DNA of 64,000 nt from assembly GCF_030811685.1 (NCBI RefSeq), contig NZ_JAUSRF010000004.1, forward strand, positions 124,001 to 188,000, given 5' to 3'. This DNA is from Neorhizobium huautlense (GTDB lineage: Bacteria; Pseudomonadota; Alphaproteobacteria; Rhizobiales; Rhizobiaceae). A program made the position numbers and the translations under genes. Each line of letters starts with the position of its first letter. The first letter of the stretch is position 1. A model generated the notes under the pieces. That model made no database searches. It was not told the origin of the DNA and saw nothing but the letters and a program-made list of their open reading frames with translations. Shown piece after piece: positions 32,736-41,303 of this stretch.

Positions 32736-32930
32736 ATGTCGACATCATCGCTTTCCAGCCGCAAATTTCTCATCGCAGCCACCTATGCCGCGACCGTCAT
32801 CCTCTTTGCTTCAATCGCCTGGCAACCGGCCACAACCACGCACGGCAAGTCGAGCAGACTGTCCGGCCCGGAGACGGAAACCGCATTCCTGATGCAGCGT
32901 TTTGGAAATCCACAGCGCACAAGCCCGTAA
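32736..32930 (+). CDS. small single-pass membrane protein, hypothetical
   Basis: 64 residues: polar start, one membrane helix at about 11-29 (LIAATYAATVILFASIAW) and a polar tail ending MQRFGNPQRTSP. AAAGGAGAAAGGCC before the ATG is a strong ribosome site, which is the main reason to accept it. No recognised family. Confidence 0.6.
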   Translation: MSTSSLSSRKFLIAATYAATVILFASIAWQPATTTHGKSSRLSGPETETAFLMQRFGNPQRTSP

Positions 32931-33071
32931 ATCCGGGCTTTTCCACAGTGGCGGTCTGCGGCTGTCAAAAAAGATTCAAGAAAATTCATTCTGCCGCTAG
33001 ACAAGCCGAATGAAGCCCTTTAGAAGCCCCCTCACACCGCCGGTGACACCAAACGCCGGGACGGATTGGAC

Positions 33072-33147
<76 letters not shown>

Positions 33148-33222
33148 AACTTTCTCAAGACATTGAAAACGTTTTCAAAGTTGACTTGGTCAACTGAACG
33201 AAAAAAACGTTTGTCTTTTCCC

Positions 33223-33471
33223 TCAGACTTCCGCGTGTCGCTTCCATTCCGTGCGAAAACTGAGATGCGTCGAGCACACTTCCCTGCCCCCATCGTCGCG
33301 CACGAAAATCGAAATCTCGCCACGCTCCTGCCCCGGCAATTCATCGCGTGCGATATCCAATGCGATTCGACTCATTTCCTGCATGATCTTTCGATCCGAT
33401 GCGAGTTCCATTCCGTGCTCGTCACGGCTCGGCCCATCGCCATTGTGAATATCGAAGAAATATCGCGGCAT
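33223..33471 (-). CDS. DUF6894 family small protein
   Basis: 82 residues starting MPRYFFDIHNGDGPSRDEHG, the defining PRYFFDIHNG start of this rhizobial family. Then GMELASDRKIMQEMSRIALDIA and a beta-strand half with IFVRDDGGREVCSTHLSF. Function unknown. It faces the Crp/Fnr gene across a 122-base divergent promoter and could be a target of it. Confidence 0.82.
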   Translation of the reverse strand: MPRYFFDIHNGDGPSRDEHGMELASDRKIMQEMSRIALDIARDELPGQERGEISIFVRDDGGREVCSTHLSFRTEWKRHAEV

Positions 33472-33593
33472 GTATGCAAACCTCTGTGTCGTGCCACTCA
33501 ATCATCGGCACCGCTATTTGTTCCCGACAAATCTTTGCAACTATTCGCCGGGCAAACGCGTTCTAAGCCCCGTCAATTGCAAGGGAGAATGCC

Positions 33594-34313
33594 GTGATCG
33601 AACCACTTCTTCTCAACCTCGAACAGCGGGACAACCTCTCGGAAGCCGAGAAGGAGGTGCTGCGTTCGATCGCCGGGAGGGAGAAGCGGTTTTCAGCGAA
33701 TGAAGACATCGTCACCGAGGGCACGCGCCCAAACACCAGCACCATGCTGCTGGATGGCTTTGCGGCACGTTACAAGGTGACCCCGGAGGGTGCTCGCCAG
33801 ATTACCGCCATTCACATCGCCGGTGAATTCGTCGATCTGCACGCGTTTTTGCTGAAGACAATGGACCATGGCATCGTCGCCCTGTCGAACTGCACCGTCG
33901 CCTTTGTCGATTACCCGGACCTCAAGAAGATCACCGAGGACTGGCCACACCTGACACGCCTCCTGTGGCTGGATACGCTCATCCACGGCGGCATTCACCG
34001 CGAGTGGATCGTATCGATGGGGCGGCGTTCGCGCACGTCTCACCTCGCTCATGTGATTTGCGAGCTTTATCTGCGCCTGAAAGTGGTTGGGCACACGCAG
34101 GGCTGGGCATTTCACTTCCCGCTCTCACAGGCGGAAATGGCAGATGTGCTTGGCATCTCGCTTGTCCATATGAACCGTGTCATTCAGGCGCTGCGGCGCG
34201 AAAACCTCATCACATGGACCAAGGACACGATCACCATTCTCGACTGGCAACGCCTGCAATCGGTCGCCGGCTTCGATCCGACCTACCTGTCGCTGAACGC
34301 CGAACCGCGCTGA
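33594..34313 (+). CDS. Crp/Fnr family transcriptional regulator
   Basis: 239 residues: cyclic-nucleotide-binding-like beta barrel (about 25-135) and a winged-helix DNA-binding domain (about 155-225; FPLSQAEMADVLGISLVHMNRVIQALRREN). There are no Fnr-type cysteine clusters and the cAMP pocket signature (RSAS) is replaced, so the signal is unknown. GTG start at 33594 with AAGGGAG nine bases upstream. Related regulators are common in rhizobia. Confidence 0.92.
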   Translation: MIEPLLLNLEQRDNLSEAEKEVLRSIAGREKRFSANEDIVTEGTRPNTSTMLLDGFAARYKVTPEGARQITAIHIAGEFVDLHAFLLKTMDHGIVALSNCTVAFVDYPDLKKITEDWPHLTRLLWLDTLIHGGIHREWIVSMGRRSRTSHLAHVICELYLRLKVVGHTQGWAFHFPLSQAEMADVLGISLVHMNRVIQALRRENLITWTKDTITILDWQRLQSVAGFDPTYLSLNAEPR

Positions 34314-34409
34314 CCCCGATTGGGCGCGGTAACTTTCAAATATGATCCGGCTCAAGGGTTGCGATACCGCAAAAATCGACTAGTCACGGTTTCCGAAAAG
34401 GAATCATGA

Positions 34410-34646
34410 ATGACTATTGAAACGCTCCTGGATTGGCAGGAACGCGGAATGAATGCGCGCATACTCGGCCTGCCCTCCTCTGACCATCCCCTCCTCAAGC
34501 CCGATCGACAGCCCGACGCCACCGGTGAAACGGTGGAGGTCTGGCAGATGAAATGTGATGCCTGGATGTTTGGATGGTCAATTGAGGACAGCATGCGCCA
34601 GTCCGGCACAGGCGTTAACGAATTATTAATCCGCTCAGCAGGTTAA
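34410..34646 (+). CDS. small CrpP/Rmf-like protein
   Basis: 78 residues. The pattern ERGMNARILGLPSSDHPLL, then ETVEVWQMKCDAWMFGWSIEDSM resembles ribosome modulation factor and CrpP relatives (basic G-x-x-A-R-x-G helix, spacer with P and N/D, then W-x-x-x-W-x-x-GW). RMF binds 100S ribosomes in stationary phase; CrpP has been linked to fluoroquinolone tolerance. Assignment is by pattern only. It is 96 bases after the Crp/Fnr regulator. Confidence 0.6.
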   Translation: MTIETLLDWQERGMNARILGLPSSDHPLLKPDRQPDATGETVEVWQMKCDAWMFGWSIEDSMRQSGTGVNELLIRSAG

Positions 34647-35039
34647 CAGGGAGATAACGCCGACGGATATTGAGAAATCGGCAACCATGCTCTCTATCTC
34701 ACTGCAGCCGGCATGATGCCGGTCAGGGGCTCGCGGACCCCCTACTCGAGAGAGCTGGTGAGCCCCGCCAATCATTTCAGCACAGCCATGAGCAAGGCTG
34801 TTTCAGGATCGTCCAACAGATGCGTTCATCTTCATATTCAATTAGAAATTACGCATGTACCAATATCGTCCATAAAGCCAAATTCCGGTAAACCATTACG
34901 CCGGACGCGGCGGCCTGCGGATGGCGAACAATAAATTCTCCTGAACGGACCCATCAAAAGATTTTCTTGGCTTCGAAAAACGATACCGGTCATGGAATAT
35001 TGCGCTATCGTCACCGCACGCGCTGTTCAGGAAAACACC
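34647..35039. other. 393-base promoter region upstream of the peptide-type importer operon
   Basis: No gene seen. It holds a palindrome CCGGCATGATGCCGG (34708-34722), an AT-richer part (34830-34890) where the operon promoter may lie, and no clear terminator. A short in-frame extension upstream of the transporter start exists but disrupts its Tat signal peptide. Confidence 0.5.
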
Positions 35040-36650
35040 ATGTCCGCCTTGCATGTCTCCCGTCGCCAGATGTTGCAGATTTCGAGCCTGTTGCTCGCCT
35101 CGACCGCCTTGCCGACACTCGCTGCCGCCCAAAACCTGCCAAAGGGCGGCCGGCTTGTCGTTGCGGCTGATTCCGAGCCGAAAAACCTCAATCCGGCGAT
35201 CGTGGCGTCCAATGGCGTGTTCTTCATCGCCAGCAAGGTCATCGAGCCGCTGGCCGAGGCCTCGTTCGACGGCAAGGACGGGCTGGAACCTCGGCTTGCC
35301 ACGAGTTGGGAATCTGCAAGTGACGGCTTGAGCATCACGTTCAAGCTGCGCGAAGGCGTCACTTGGCATGACGGCAAGCCATTCACCTCGGCGGACGTCG
35401 CCTATTGCGCGTTGAATGTGTGGAAGCCGCTGCAAAACCTCGGCCGCATCGTGTTCGCCAACCTGACGGCCGTCGATACGCCTGACGATCTCACCGCGAT
35501 CTTCCGCTTTTCCAAACCGACGCCGATCCAGTTGATCCGCAATGCCCTGCCCGTCGTCAGCAGCGTCCTTCCAAAACATCTCTACGAAGGCACGGACATC
35601 GCCACCAACTCCGCCAATGTGAAGCTGGTCGGCACGGGGCCCTTCACCTTTGCCGAACACAAGCCGGGCGAATATTACCGTCTGGCCCGCAACGAAAACT
35701 ACTGGGGCAAGGACCAGCCGCATCTCGACGAGATCATTTTCCGCGTGCTGCCGGATCGTGCCGCCGCCGCCGCGGCACTGGAGGCCGAAGAGATCCAGCT
35801 TGCCGCCTTCTCGGCCGTGCCGCTTGCCGATCTCGACCGCATTTCGAAAGTGCCGGGCCTCAAGGTGATTTCGCGCGGTTACGAAGCGCTCACCTATCAG
35901 CTCGTCGTGGACATAAATCACCGGCGCAAGGAACTGGCTGATCAGAAGGTTCGACAGGCCATCGCTCACGCGATCGACAAACAATTTGTCATCGACACGA
36001 TCTTCCTCGGTTATGCCTCCGCCTCCACAGGACCGGTGCCGAAAAACGCGTCGGAATTTTATGATGCGGATGTGCCGAGCTACGCATTCGATGTCGAAAG
36101 GGCCAACGCCCTGCTTGATGAGGCGGGCTACAAGCGTAGCGGCGACGGCACTCGGTTCGAACTGAAACTGCGCCCCGCCCCCTATTTCAACGAGACCCGC
36201 CAGTTCGGCGATTACCTGCGCCAGGCGCTGGCCGCCATCGGCATCGATGCGCAGATCGTGAATGCGGATTCCGCCGCGCATCAGAAGGCCGTCTATACGG
36301 ATCACGATTTCGATCTGGCCGTCGCGCCACCCGTCTTCCGTGGCGATCCGGCAATCTCCACCACCATTCTGGTGCAGTCCGGCATTCCTGCAGGCGTGCC
36401 GTTTTCCAATCAGGGCGGTTATTCCAATCCGGCGCTCGACGCGATCATCTCCAAGGCATCGGAAACCATCGACAGTAGCGAGCGGACAAAACTCTATAAC
36501 GAGTTCCAGAAGATCGTGGCGACGGATCTGCCGCTGATCAATGTCGCGGAATGGGGCTTTATCTCCGTCGCCAGCGAACGCGTGCTCGATATCGCCGACA
36601 ATCCCCGCTGGGCGGTTTCCAATTGGGCAAGCACGGCGCTGCAGCCGTGA
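35040..36650 (+). CDS. ABC transporter substrate-binding protein, dipeptide/nickel family (SBP_bac_5)
   Basis: 536 residues, exported. The signal sequence MSALHVSRRQMLQISSLLLA contains a twin-arginine motif (SRRQML), suggesting folded export by Tat. Family marks are PKNLNPAIV near 50, EPRLATSWE, ITFKLREGVTWHDGKPFTSADV, GTGPFTFAEHKPGEYYRLARNENYW and VRQAIAHAIDK. Ligands for this family include di/oligopeptides, nickel and opines. First gene of a seven-gene unit. No ligand can be fixed, but downstream enzymes point to an amino compound leading to glycerate. Confidence 0.93.
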   Translation: MSALHVSRRQMLQISSLLLASTALPTLAAAQNLPKGGRLVVAADSEPKNLNPAIVASNGVFFIASKVIEPLAEASFDGKDGLEPRLATSWESASDGLSITFKLREGVTWHDGKPFTSADVAYCALNVWKPLQNLGRIVFANLTAVDTPDDLTAIFRFSKPTPIQLIRNALPVVSSVLPKHLYEGTDIATNSANVKLVGTGPFTFAEHKPGEYYRLARNENYWGKDQPHLDEIIFRVLPDRAAAAAALEAEEIQLAAFSAVPLADLDRISKVPGLKVISRGYEALTYQLVVDINHRRKELADQKVRQAIAHAIDKQFVIDTIFLGYASASTGPVPKNASEFYDADVPSYAFDVERANALLDEAGYKRSGDGTRFELKLRPAPYFNETRQFGDYLRQALAAIGIDAQIVNADSAAHQKAVYTDHDFDLAVAPPVFRGDPAISTTILVQSGIPAGVPFSNQGGYSNPALDAIISKASETIDSSERTKLYNEFQKIVATDLPLINVAEWGFISVASERVLDIADNPRWAVSNWASTALQP

Positions 36651-36690
36651 GCGTCATGGCGGCGGACAGGAGACGGAGGCCAGCGTTTCC

Positions 36691-37680
36691 GTGAAAAGAT
36701 CCCTTCGCCTTGTTCGCCGACGCCTTCTTGCCAGCATCCCTGTCCTGCTCATCGTTATCACCCTGACATTCGTGCTGCTCGAAACGGCACCGGGCGATGC
36801 GGTGGATGCTTACCTCCTGTCTATCGGCGGTGGAGACGCCGCCGTGGCGGATGGCCTGCGACGGGCCTACGGCCTCGATCAATCGCTGACCGCCCGCCTG
36901 TGGTTATATCTCACCGCACTGGCGCGGCTCGATCTCGGGTGGTCGGTCGCCTTCGAACGCCCGGTCCTCGCCCTTATCGCAGAGCGGCTTCCCAACACGC
37001 TGGCATTGATGGGCAGCGCCACGGCACTGTCCTTCGCGATCGGATCGGCACTTGGCATCGTTGCCGGATCAAAACCGGAAAGCGTAAAGGATAGAGCGCT
37101 TTCGAGCATTTCTCTCATCCTTTACTCCATCCCCGGTTTCTGGCTGGGGCTTGTGCTCAGCCTCGTTTTGGCCGTTCAATTGCGCTGGCTGCCGACCTCG
37201 GGAATAGAAACGATCGCCTCGGGCAAAACCGGGCTGGACCGTTTTATCGACATCGCCCGCCATCTGGTCCTACCGGTCAGCTCGCTTGCGCTGATCTACA
37301 CCGCATTGTTTCTCCGCGTGATGCGCGCCGGCATGGAGGAAGCGTGGACGCTGGACTTCGTGCTCTTTGCCCGCGCCAAGGGTCTGGCCCGCAGTCGCAT
37401 CGTGCTTCGCCATGTCGCCCGTCACGCCGCTTTGCCTCTCATAACCATGCTCGGCCTGCAGGCAGCCACGATGCTGGGCGGCAGCGTGGTCATCGAGAGC
37501 ATCTTTGCCATACCGGGTTTCGGTCGCCTGGCGCATGAAGCCGTCGCCGGGCGTGATGCACCGCTGCTGATGGGCATCATCCTGGTCAGCGCAGTACTCG
37601 TCATCATCGTCAATCTTCTGGTCGACCTCGCACAGGCGGCTCTCGATCCGCGTATCGGCGCCTCGGAGGCCTCCAGTTGA
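36691..37680 (+). CDS. ABC transporter permease, DppB type
   Basis: 329 residues with six membrane helices. It opens with the N-terminal helix LLASIPVLLIVITLTFVLLETAPGDAV and has the EAA loop FARAKGLARSRIVLRHVARHAALPLI. I choose GTG at 36691 (MKRSLRLVRRRLLAS); GACGGAGG lies about 11 bases upstream, slightly far. Shares TTGA with the next permease. Confidence 0.92.
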   Translation: MKRSLRLVRRRLLASIPVLLIVITLTFVLLETAPGDAVDAYLLSIGGGDAAVADGLRRAYGLDQSLTARLWLYLTALARLDLGWSVAFERPVLALIAERLPNTLALMGSATALSFAIGSALGIVAGSKPESVKDRALSSISLILYSIPGFWLGLVLSLVLAVQLRWLPTSGIETIASGKTGLDRFIDIARHLVLPVSSLALIYTALFLRVMRAGMEEAWTLDFVLFARAKGLARSRIVLRHVARHAALPLITMLGLQAATMLGGSVVIESIFAIPGFGRLAHEAVAGRDAPLLMGIILVSAVLVIIVNLLVDLAQAALDPRIGASEASS

Positions 37681-38531
37681 AGTTGATTCACAAACTGATC
37701 AGAACACCGGAAGGCATTGCCGGATTTGTTATTTTAGCAATCCTTATCATCATCTCGGCATCGGCTTCCTTGATCGCTCCGGGCGATCCTCTCCGCATCG
37801 CCGGACAGGCATTGCTGGCCCCTTTCAGCGACATGAACCTGCCGCTTGGAACCGACAGGCTCGGCCGGGATGTGCTGGCTGGCATCGTGCACGGCGCTCG
37901 CACATCGCTTTTCGTCGGCACGGCAGCGGCACTTGCTGCCATTACGCTCGGCCTCTGTGTAGGCCTCATTGCCGGTCTGGCTGGCGGCCTTGTCGATGAG
38001 ATTTTGATGCGTGTCGTCGATGCGTTTCAGATCGTGCCCGGTTTTCTGCTGGCGCTCGCTTTTGTCAGCGTCATGGGCGCCTCATTGCCGGTCGTGGTGA
38101 TTGCGATTGCGCTTGGCGCATGGGCCGATCCGGCGCGCCTCACCCGCGCTCAGGTCCGCTCCATTCGCGAACGCGATTACATCGCGGCGGCAAGAGTGAT
38201 CGGCATGCATCCGGCCGAAATCGCGGTGCGGCAAATCCTGCCACAGGCCGTGCCACCTGTTCTCGCCGTCTCAGCCACCATCGTCGCCGCCGCCATTCTC
38301 ACCGAAGCGGCCTTGTCCTTTCTCGGCCTTGGCGATCCCAACACCGTCACATGGGGCTCCATGATCGCCGAAGGGCGCAATGTGCTGCGCTCCTCGCCCT
38401 GGCTCTCCATCATTCCCGGCATCGCGCTGGTCACCACCGTCATCGGCGTCTACCTGCTCAGCGAAGGGCTGGCGAAGGCGCTTTCCGGCACGCATGCGGC
38501 GCTCACTCCGCGAGAGGGAGAGAGGTCATGA
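37677..38531 (+). CDS. ABC transporter permease, DppC type
   Basis: 284 residues. Standard DppC features: short N-terminal helix, PLGTDRLGRDVLAGIVHGARTSL, EAA loop AAARVIGMHPAEIAVRQILPQAVPP and SFLGLGDPNTVTWGSMI. The start codon is TTG at 37677, overlapping the previous stop (TTGA), with CGGAGG ahead. The stop shares ATGA with the ATPase gene. Confidence 0.92.
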   Translation: MKLIHKLIRTPEGIAGFVILAILIIISASASLIAPGDPLRIAGQALLAPFSDMNLPLGTDRLGRDVLAGIVHGARTSLFVGTAAALAAITLGLCVGLIAGLAGGLVDEILMRVVDAFQIVPGFLLALAFVSVMGASLPVVVIAIALGAWADPARLTRAQVRSIRERDYIAAARVIGMHPAEIAVRQILPQAVPPVLAVSATIVAAAILTEAALSFLGLGDPNTVTWGSMIAEGRNVLRSSPWLSIIPGIALVTTVIGVYLLSEGLAKALSGTHAALTPREGERS

Positions 38532-39310
38532 CTGCCGCTCTCTGTAACCTCTCCAACATGACCGTCCGTTATGGCGGACGAACCGCCCTTTCCGATGTAA
38601 GCCTGAACCTCATGGCCGGCGAACGTCTGGCGATCGTCGGAGAAAGCGGTTCCGGCAAAAGCACCTTTGTGCGCGCCTTAGCTGGCCTTCTTCCACGCGG
38701 TGCGATCTGTGACGGTCAGGTGCACTGGGCAAGCGATCAGGCGCCACGGCTCGGCCGCGATATCGGCTTCGTGTTTCAGGATGCCTCGGCCAGCCTGAAC
38801 CCGCTGCTGCGCATCGGCGAACAGGTGGCGGAAGGTGCGAAGCGTCATCTCGGGCTCACCTGGCAGGCCGCCTATGATCATGCGCAGGCCCTGCTTGAGC
38901 AGGTGCGCATTGCCAACGCCCCGGCCGTCATGCGCGCCTATCCGCATCAGCTTTCGGGAGGCCAACGGCAGAGGGTTGCGATTGCCGCCGCCATTGCCAG
39001 CCGTCCGTCCATCCTGATTGCCGACGAAGCGACCAGTGCTCTCGACACTGTCGTGCAGGCAGATATCGTGAAATTGCTCGACGAACTCGTCAGCAAAAAC
39101 GCCATGACGCTGCTTTTCGTCACGCATGACATCGCGCTCGCCTCCAACCTTGCCGATCGCATCGCCGTCTTCAAGCATGGCCATCTCGTCGAGATCGGAC
39201 CCGTGGCCGACGTCCTTAGCAAACCCCGGAGCAGCGACACGCAAGACCTGATCGCCGGCCATTTTGATCTGACCTCGCCGCCCCTGATTGCCGAGGTCGC
39301 CACATCATGA
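38528..39310 (+). CDS. ABC transporter ATP-binding protein, DppD type
   Basis: 260 residues. Walker A GESGSGKST, Q-loop FQDASASLNPLL, signature LSGGQRQR, Walker B ILIADEATSALD and His in FVTHDIALA. It stops short of the 60-80-residue C-terminal domain and the cysteine cluster found in typical DppD, so it is of the compact kind. Overlaps both neighbours by ATGA. Confidence 0.92.
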   Translation: MTAALCNLSNMTVRYGGRTALSDVSLNLMAGERLAIVGESGSGKSTFVRALAGLLPRGAICDGQVHWASDQAPRLGRDIGFVFQDASASLNPLLRIGEQVAEGAKRHLGLTWQAAYDHAQALLEQVRIANAPAVMRAYPHQLSGGQRQRVAIAAAIASRPSILIADEATSALDTVVQADIVKLLDELVSKNAMTLLFVTHDIALASNLADRIAVFKHGHLVEIGPVADVLSKPRSSDTQDLIAGHFDLTSPPLIAEVATS

Positions 39311-40098
39311 CGCTTCTGTCCGTCGAAAACCTGAGAAAACATTATTCCTCCGGTGACCGCGATGTGGCCGCGGTCGATGGCGTCTCGTTTTCACTTTCGG
39401 CCGGAGAAACGCTCGGGATCGCCGGTGCGTCCGGCAGCGGAAAATCGACCCTTGCACGACTGATCCTGCGCCTTGCCGAACCGGAGGCGGGCACGATCCA
39501 CTTCGAAGGCCAGAACTGGCTGGCGCTGCAAGGCGCAAAACTTCGCGGCAACCGGGCGCGCATGCAGATGGTGTTTCAGGACATTCACGGCGCCTTCCAC
39601 CCGACGGCGACCGTCGGCAGCGTGCTGGACGATCCGCTGCGCATTCATCGCATAGCAACCAAGAAAGACCGCCCCGGCGAAATTGCCCGGCTCCTCGACC
39701 GGGTCGGCCTTGCCGCCGCTGACGCGCATCGCCCGGTGCACCAGCTTTCGGGCGGCCAGCGGCAGCGCGTCGCAATCGCCCGGGCCATTTCCACCCGCCC
39801 ATCGCTGATCGTGCTAGACGAGGCCGTATCGGCGCTGGATGTGCAGGTCCGCAACCGAATCCTCAAACTGCTGGTCGAACTGCAGCGTGAACAGGGCATA
39901 TCCTACCTGTTCATCTCCCATGATCTGGCGGTGTTGCGCGCCGTCTCGCATCGGCTCGCTATCATGGATACGGGCCGCATCGTCGAATATGGTCGCACGA
40001 CCGATATGATCGACAGCCCGCAATCAGCGGCCGGCCACGCCCTGGTTTCGGCCGTGCCACGATTGACGCTCGCCGGCCGCCCCAAAAATACCGTATAG
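39307..40098 (+). CDS. ABC transporter ATP-binding protein, DppF type
   Basis: 263 residues. Walker A GASGSGKST, Q-loop FQDIHGAFHPTATV, signature LSGGQRQR, Walker B LIVLDEAVSALDVQ and His in FISHDLAVL. Pairs with the preceding ATPase as a heterodimer. Followed after 16 bases by the aminotransferase. Confidence 0.92.
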   Translation: MTLLSVENLRKHYSSGDRDVAAVDGVSFSLSAGETLGIAGASGSGKSTLARLILRLAEPEAGTIHFEGQNWLALQGAKLRGNRARMQMVFQDIHGAFHPTATVGSVLDDPLRIHRIATKKDRPGEIARLLDRVGLAAADAHRPVHQLSGGQRQRVAIARAISTRPSLIVLDEAVSALDVQVRNRILKLLVELQREQGISYLFISHDLAVLRAVSHRLAIMDTGRIVEYGRTTDMIDSPQSAAGHALVSAVPRLTLAGRPKNTV

Positions 40099-40114
40099 AA
40101 AAGTGAACCCCGCC

Positions 40115-41218
40115 ATGACATCTGACCGTTGGACAGCGCTTCTCGACATCCCTGCCTTTCCGGCGGAGAGATATGCATCCATCGCGAACCGCCTTGGGGC
40201 GATCCTGCAGACGCGAAACGATATCGCGATGGTTCAGGCCGAGGCCATCGTTGCGCTCGAAGCCGCCGCGACCTCCATCATTCGGCCCGGCATGAAGGCC
40301 ATCAATATCGTCACCAGCCCTTATGGCCGCTGGTTCGGAGACTGGATGCGCCGCGCCGGTGGCGAGGTTATCGACGTGACCGCAACAGCAGCGCGCGCGA
40401 TAGAGGTCGAAGCGGTGTCCGCCGCCATCAAGGCGCATCCGGATGCGCGAGTGCTCTCGCTGGTGCATGCCGAGTCCGCCAGCGGCATCTGCAATCCCCT
40501 GTCCGATATCGTGGCGCTTGCCCGCAGCAGTAACCTGTTGACGGTTATTGATGCCGTCGCGTCGGTCGGCGGACATGAACTCGACGTCGATGCTCTTGGC
40601 ATCGATATCGCGGTTATCGGCCCGCAAAAGGCGCTGGCAGGTCCGGCAGGTCTTTCCGCGCTTTCCATCAGCCCCTCAGCCTGGGACCTCATTCTCAAGC
40701 CCGGGGCGCTCACAAACTCCACACTGTCCCTGGCCGATCTCAAGCCATGGATCGACGGCGGTTATGGTGCGCCTGCCGGCACTGCCGTCCCCCTCGAATG
40801 GCACGCACTGGATGCGGCACTCGACCGGATCGAATCCGAAGGGCTTAAAGAGGTGATTGCCCGCCACCAACGTGCGGCATCGGCCACCCGCGCCGGTCTT
40901 GTCGCCCTTGGCGCAACATGCTGGGCGAATGCCGGAACGGGTTCCAACCTCGTGACCACCGCCGAAGTGCCGGACGGTATATCTATCGACAGTCTGCTTG
41001 CAGCCACCGCCCAGTTCGGTCAGCCGCTTGCCGCAGGCGTCGGCCCGGGCGCCGAGCGTCTCATCCGGTTCACGCATACCGGCCAGCAGGCAAGGTTCGA
41101 GACCGTGATGGCATCGATATCCGCCTTTGGCGATGCCTTGAAACAATCGGGTCATGCGGTCGATATCGCCGCCGCCTGCACATCGGTCATTGAACACTAT
41201 GTTGCAATCACACGATAA
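40115..41218 (+). CDS. class V aminotransferase (alanine/serine-glyoxylate aminotransferase type)
   Basis: 367-residue PLP enzyme. The Schiff-base lysine is K172 in IGPQKALAGPAGLS. HAESASGICNP and VIDAVASVGGHELDVDALGID (PLP-binding Asp) match the AGT/SGAT/AEP-transaminase group. I prefer ATG 40115 (MTSDRWTALLD) over the GTG 12 bases upstream. Joined to the importer and followed by a glycerate 2-kinase, it may convert an imported amino acid (for example serine) into the oxo acid; a reductase for that step is not in the operon. Confidence 0.85.
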   Translation: MTSDRWTALLDIPAFPAERYASIANRLGAILQTRNDIAMVQAEAIVALEAAATSIIRPGMKAINIVTSPYGRWFGDWMRRAGGEVIDVTATAARAIEVEAVSAAIKAHPDARVLSLVHAESASGICNPLSDIVALARSSNLLTVIDAVASVGGHELDVDALGIDIAVIGPQKALAGPAGLSALSISPSAWDLILKPGALTNSTLSLADLKPWIDGGYGAPAGTAVPLEWHALDAALDRIESEGLKEVIARHQRAASATRAGLVALGATCWANAGTGSNLVTTAEVPDGISIDSLLAATAQFGQPLAAGVGPGAERLIRFTHTGQQARFETVMASISAFGDALKQSGHAVDIAAACTSVIEHYVAITR

Positions 41219-41303
41219 ATTTGACGAAAAGGGGCATATCTCCCCTGTCGTTGTGCCGGATCTCGTGACAGAGATTCTGCAAGACGACTTAACGGAGACC
41301 TCC

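Noticed and set aside
34896-36305. 469-codon minus-strand frame
   Set aside because: Antisense to the SBP_bac_5 binding-protein gene, which has a signal peptide and all family blocks.
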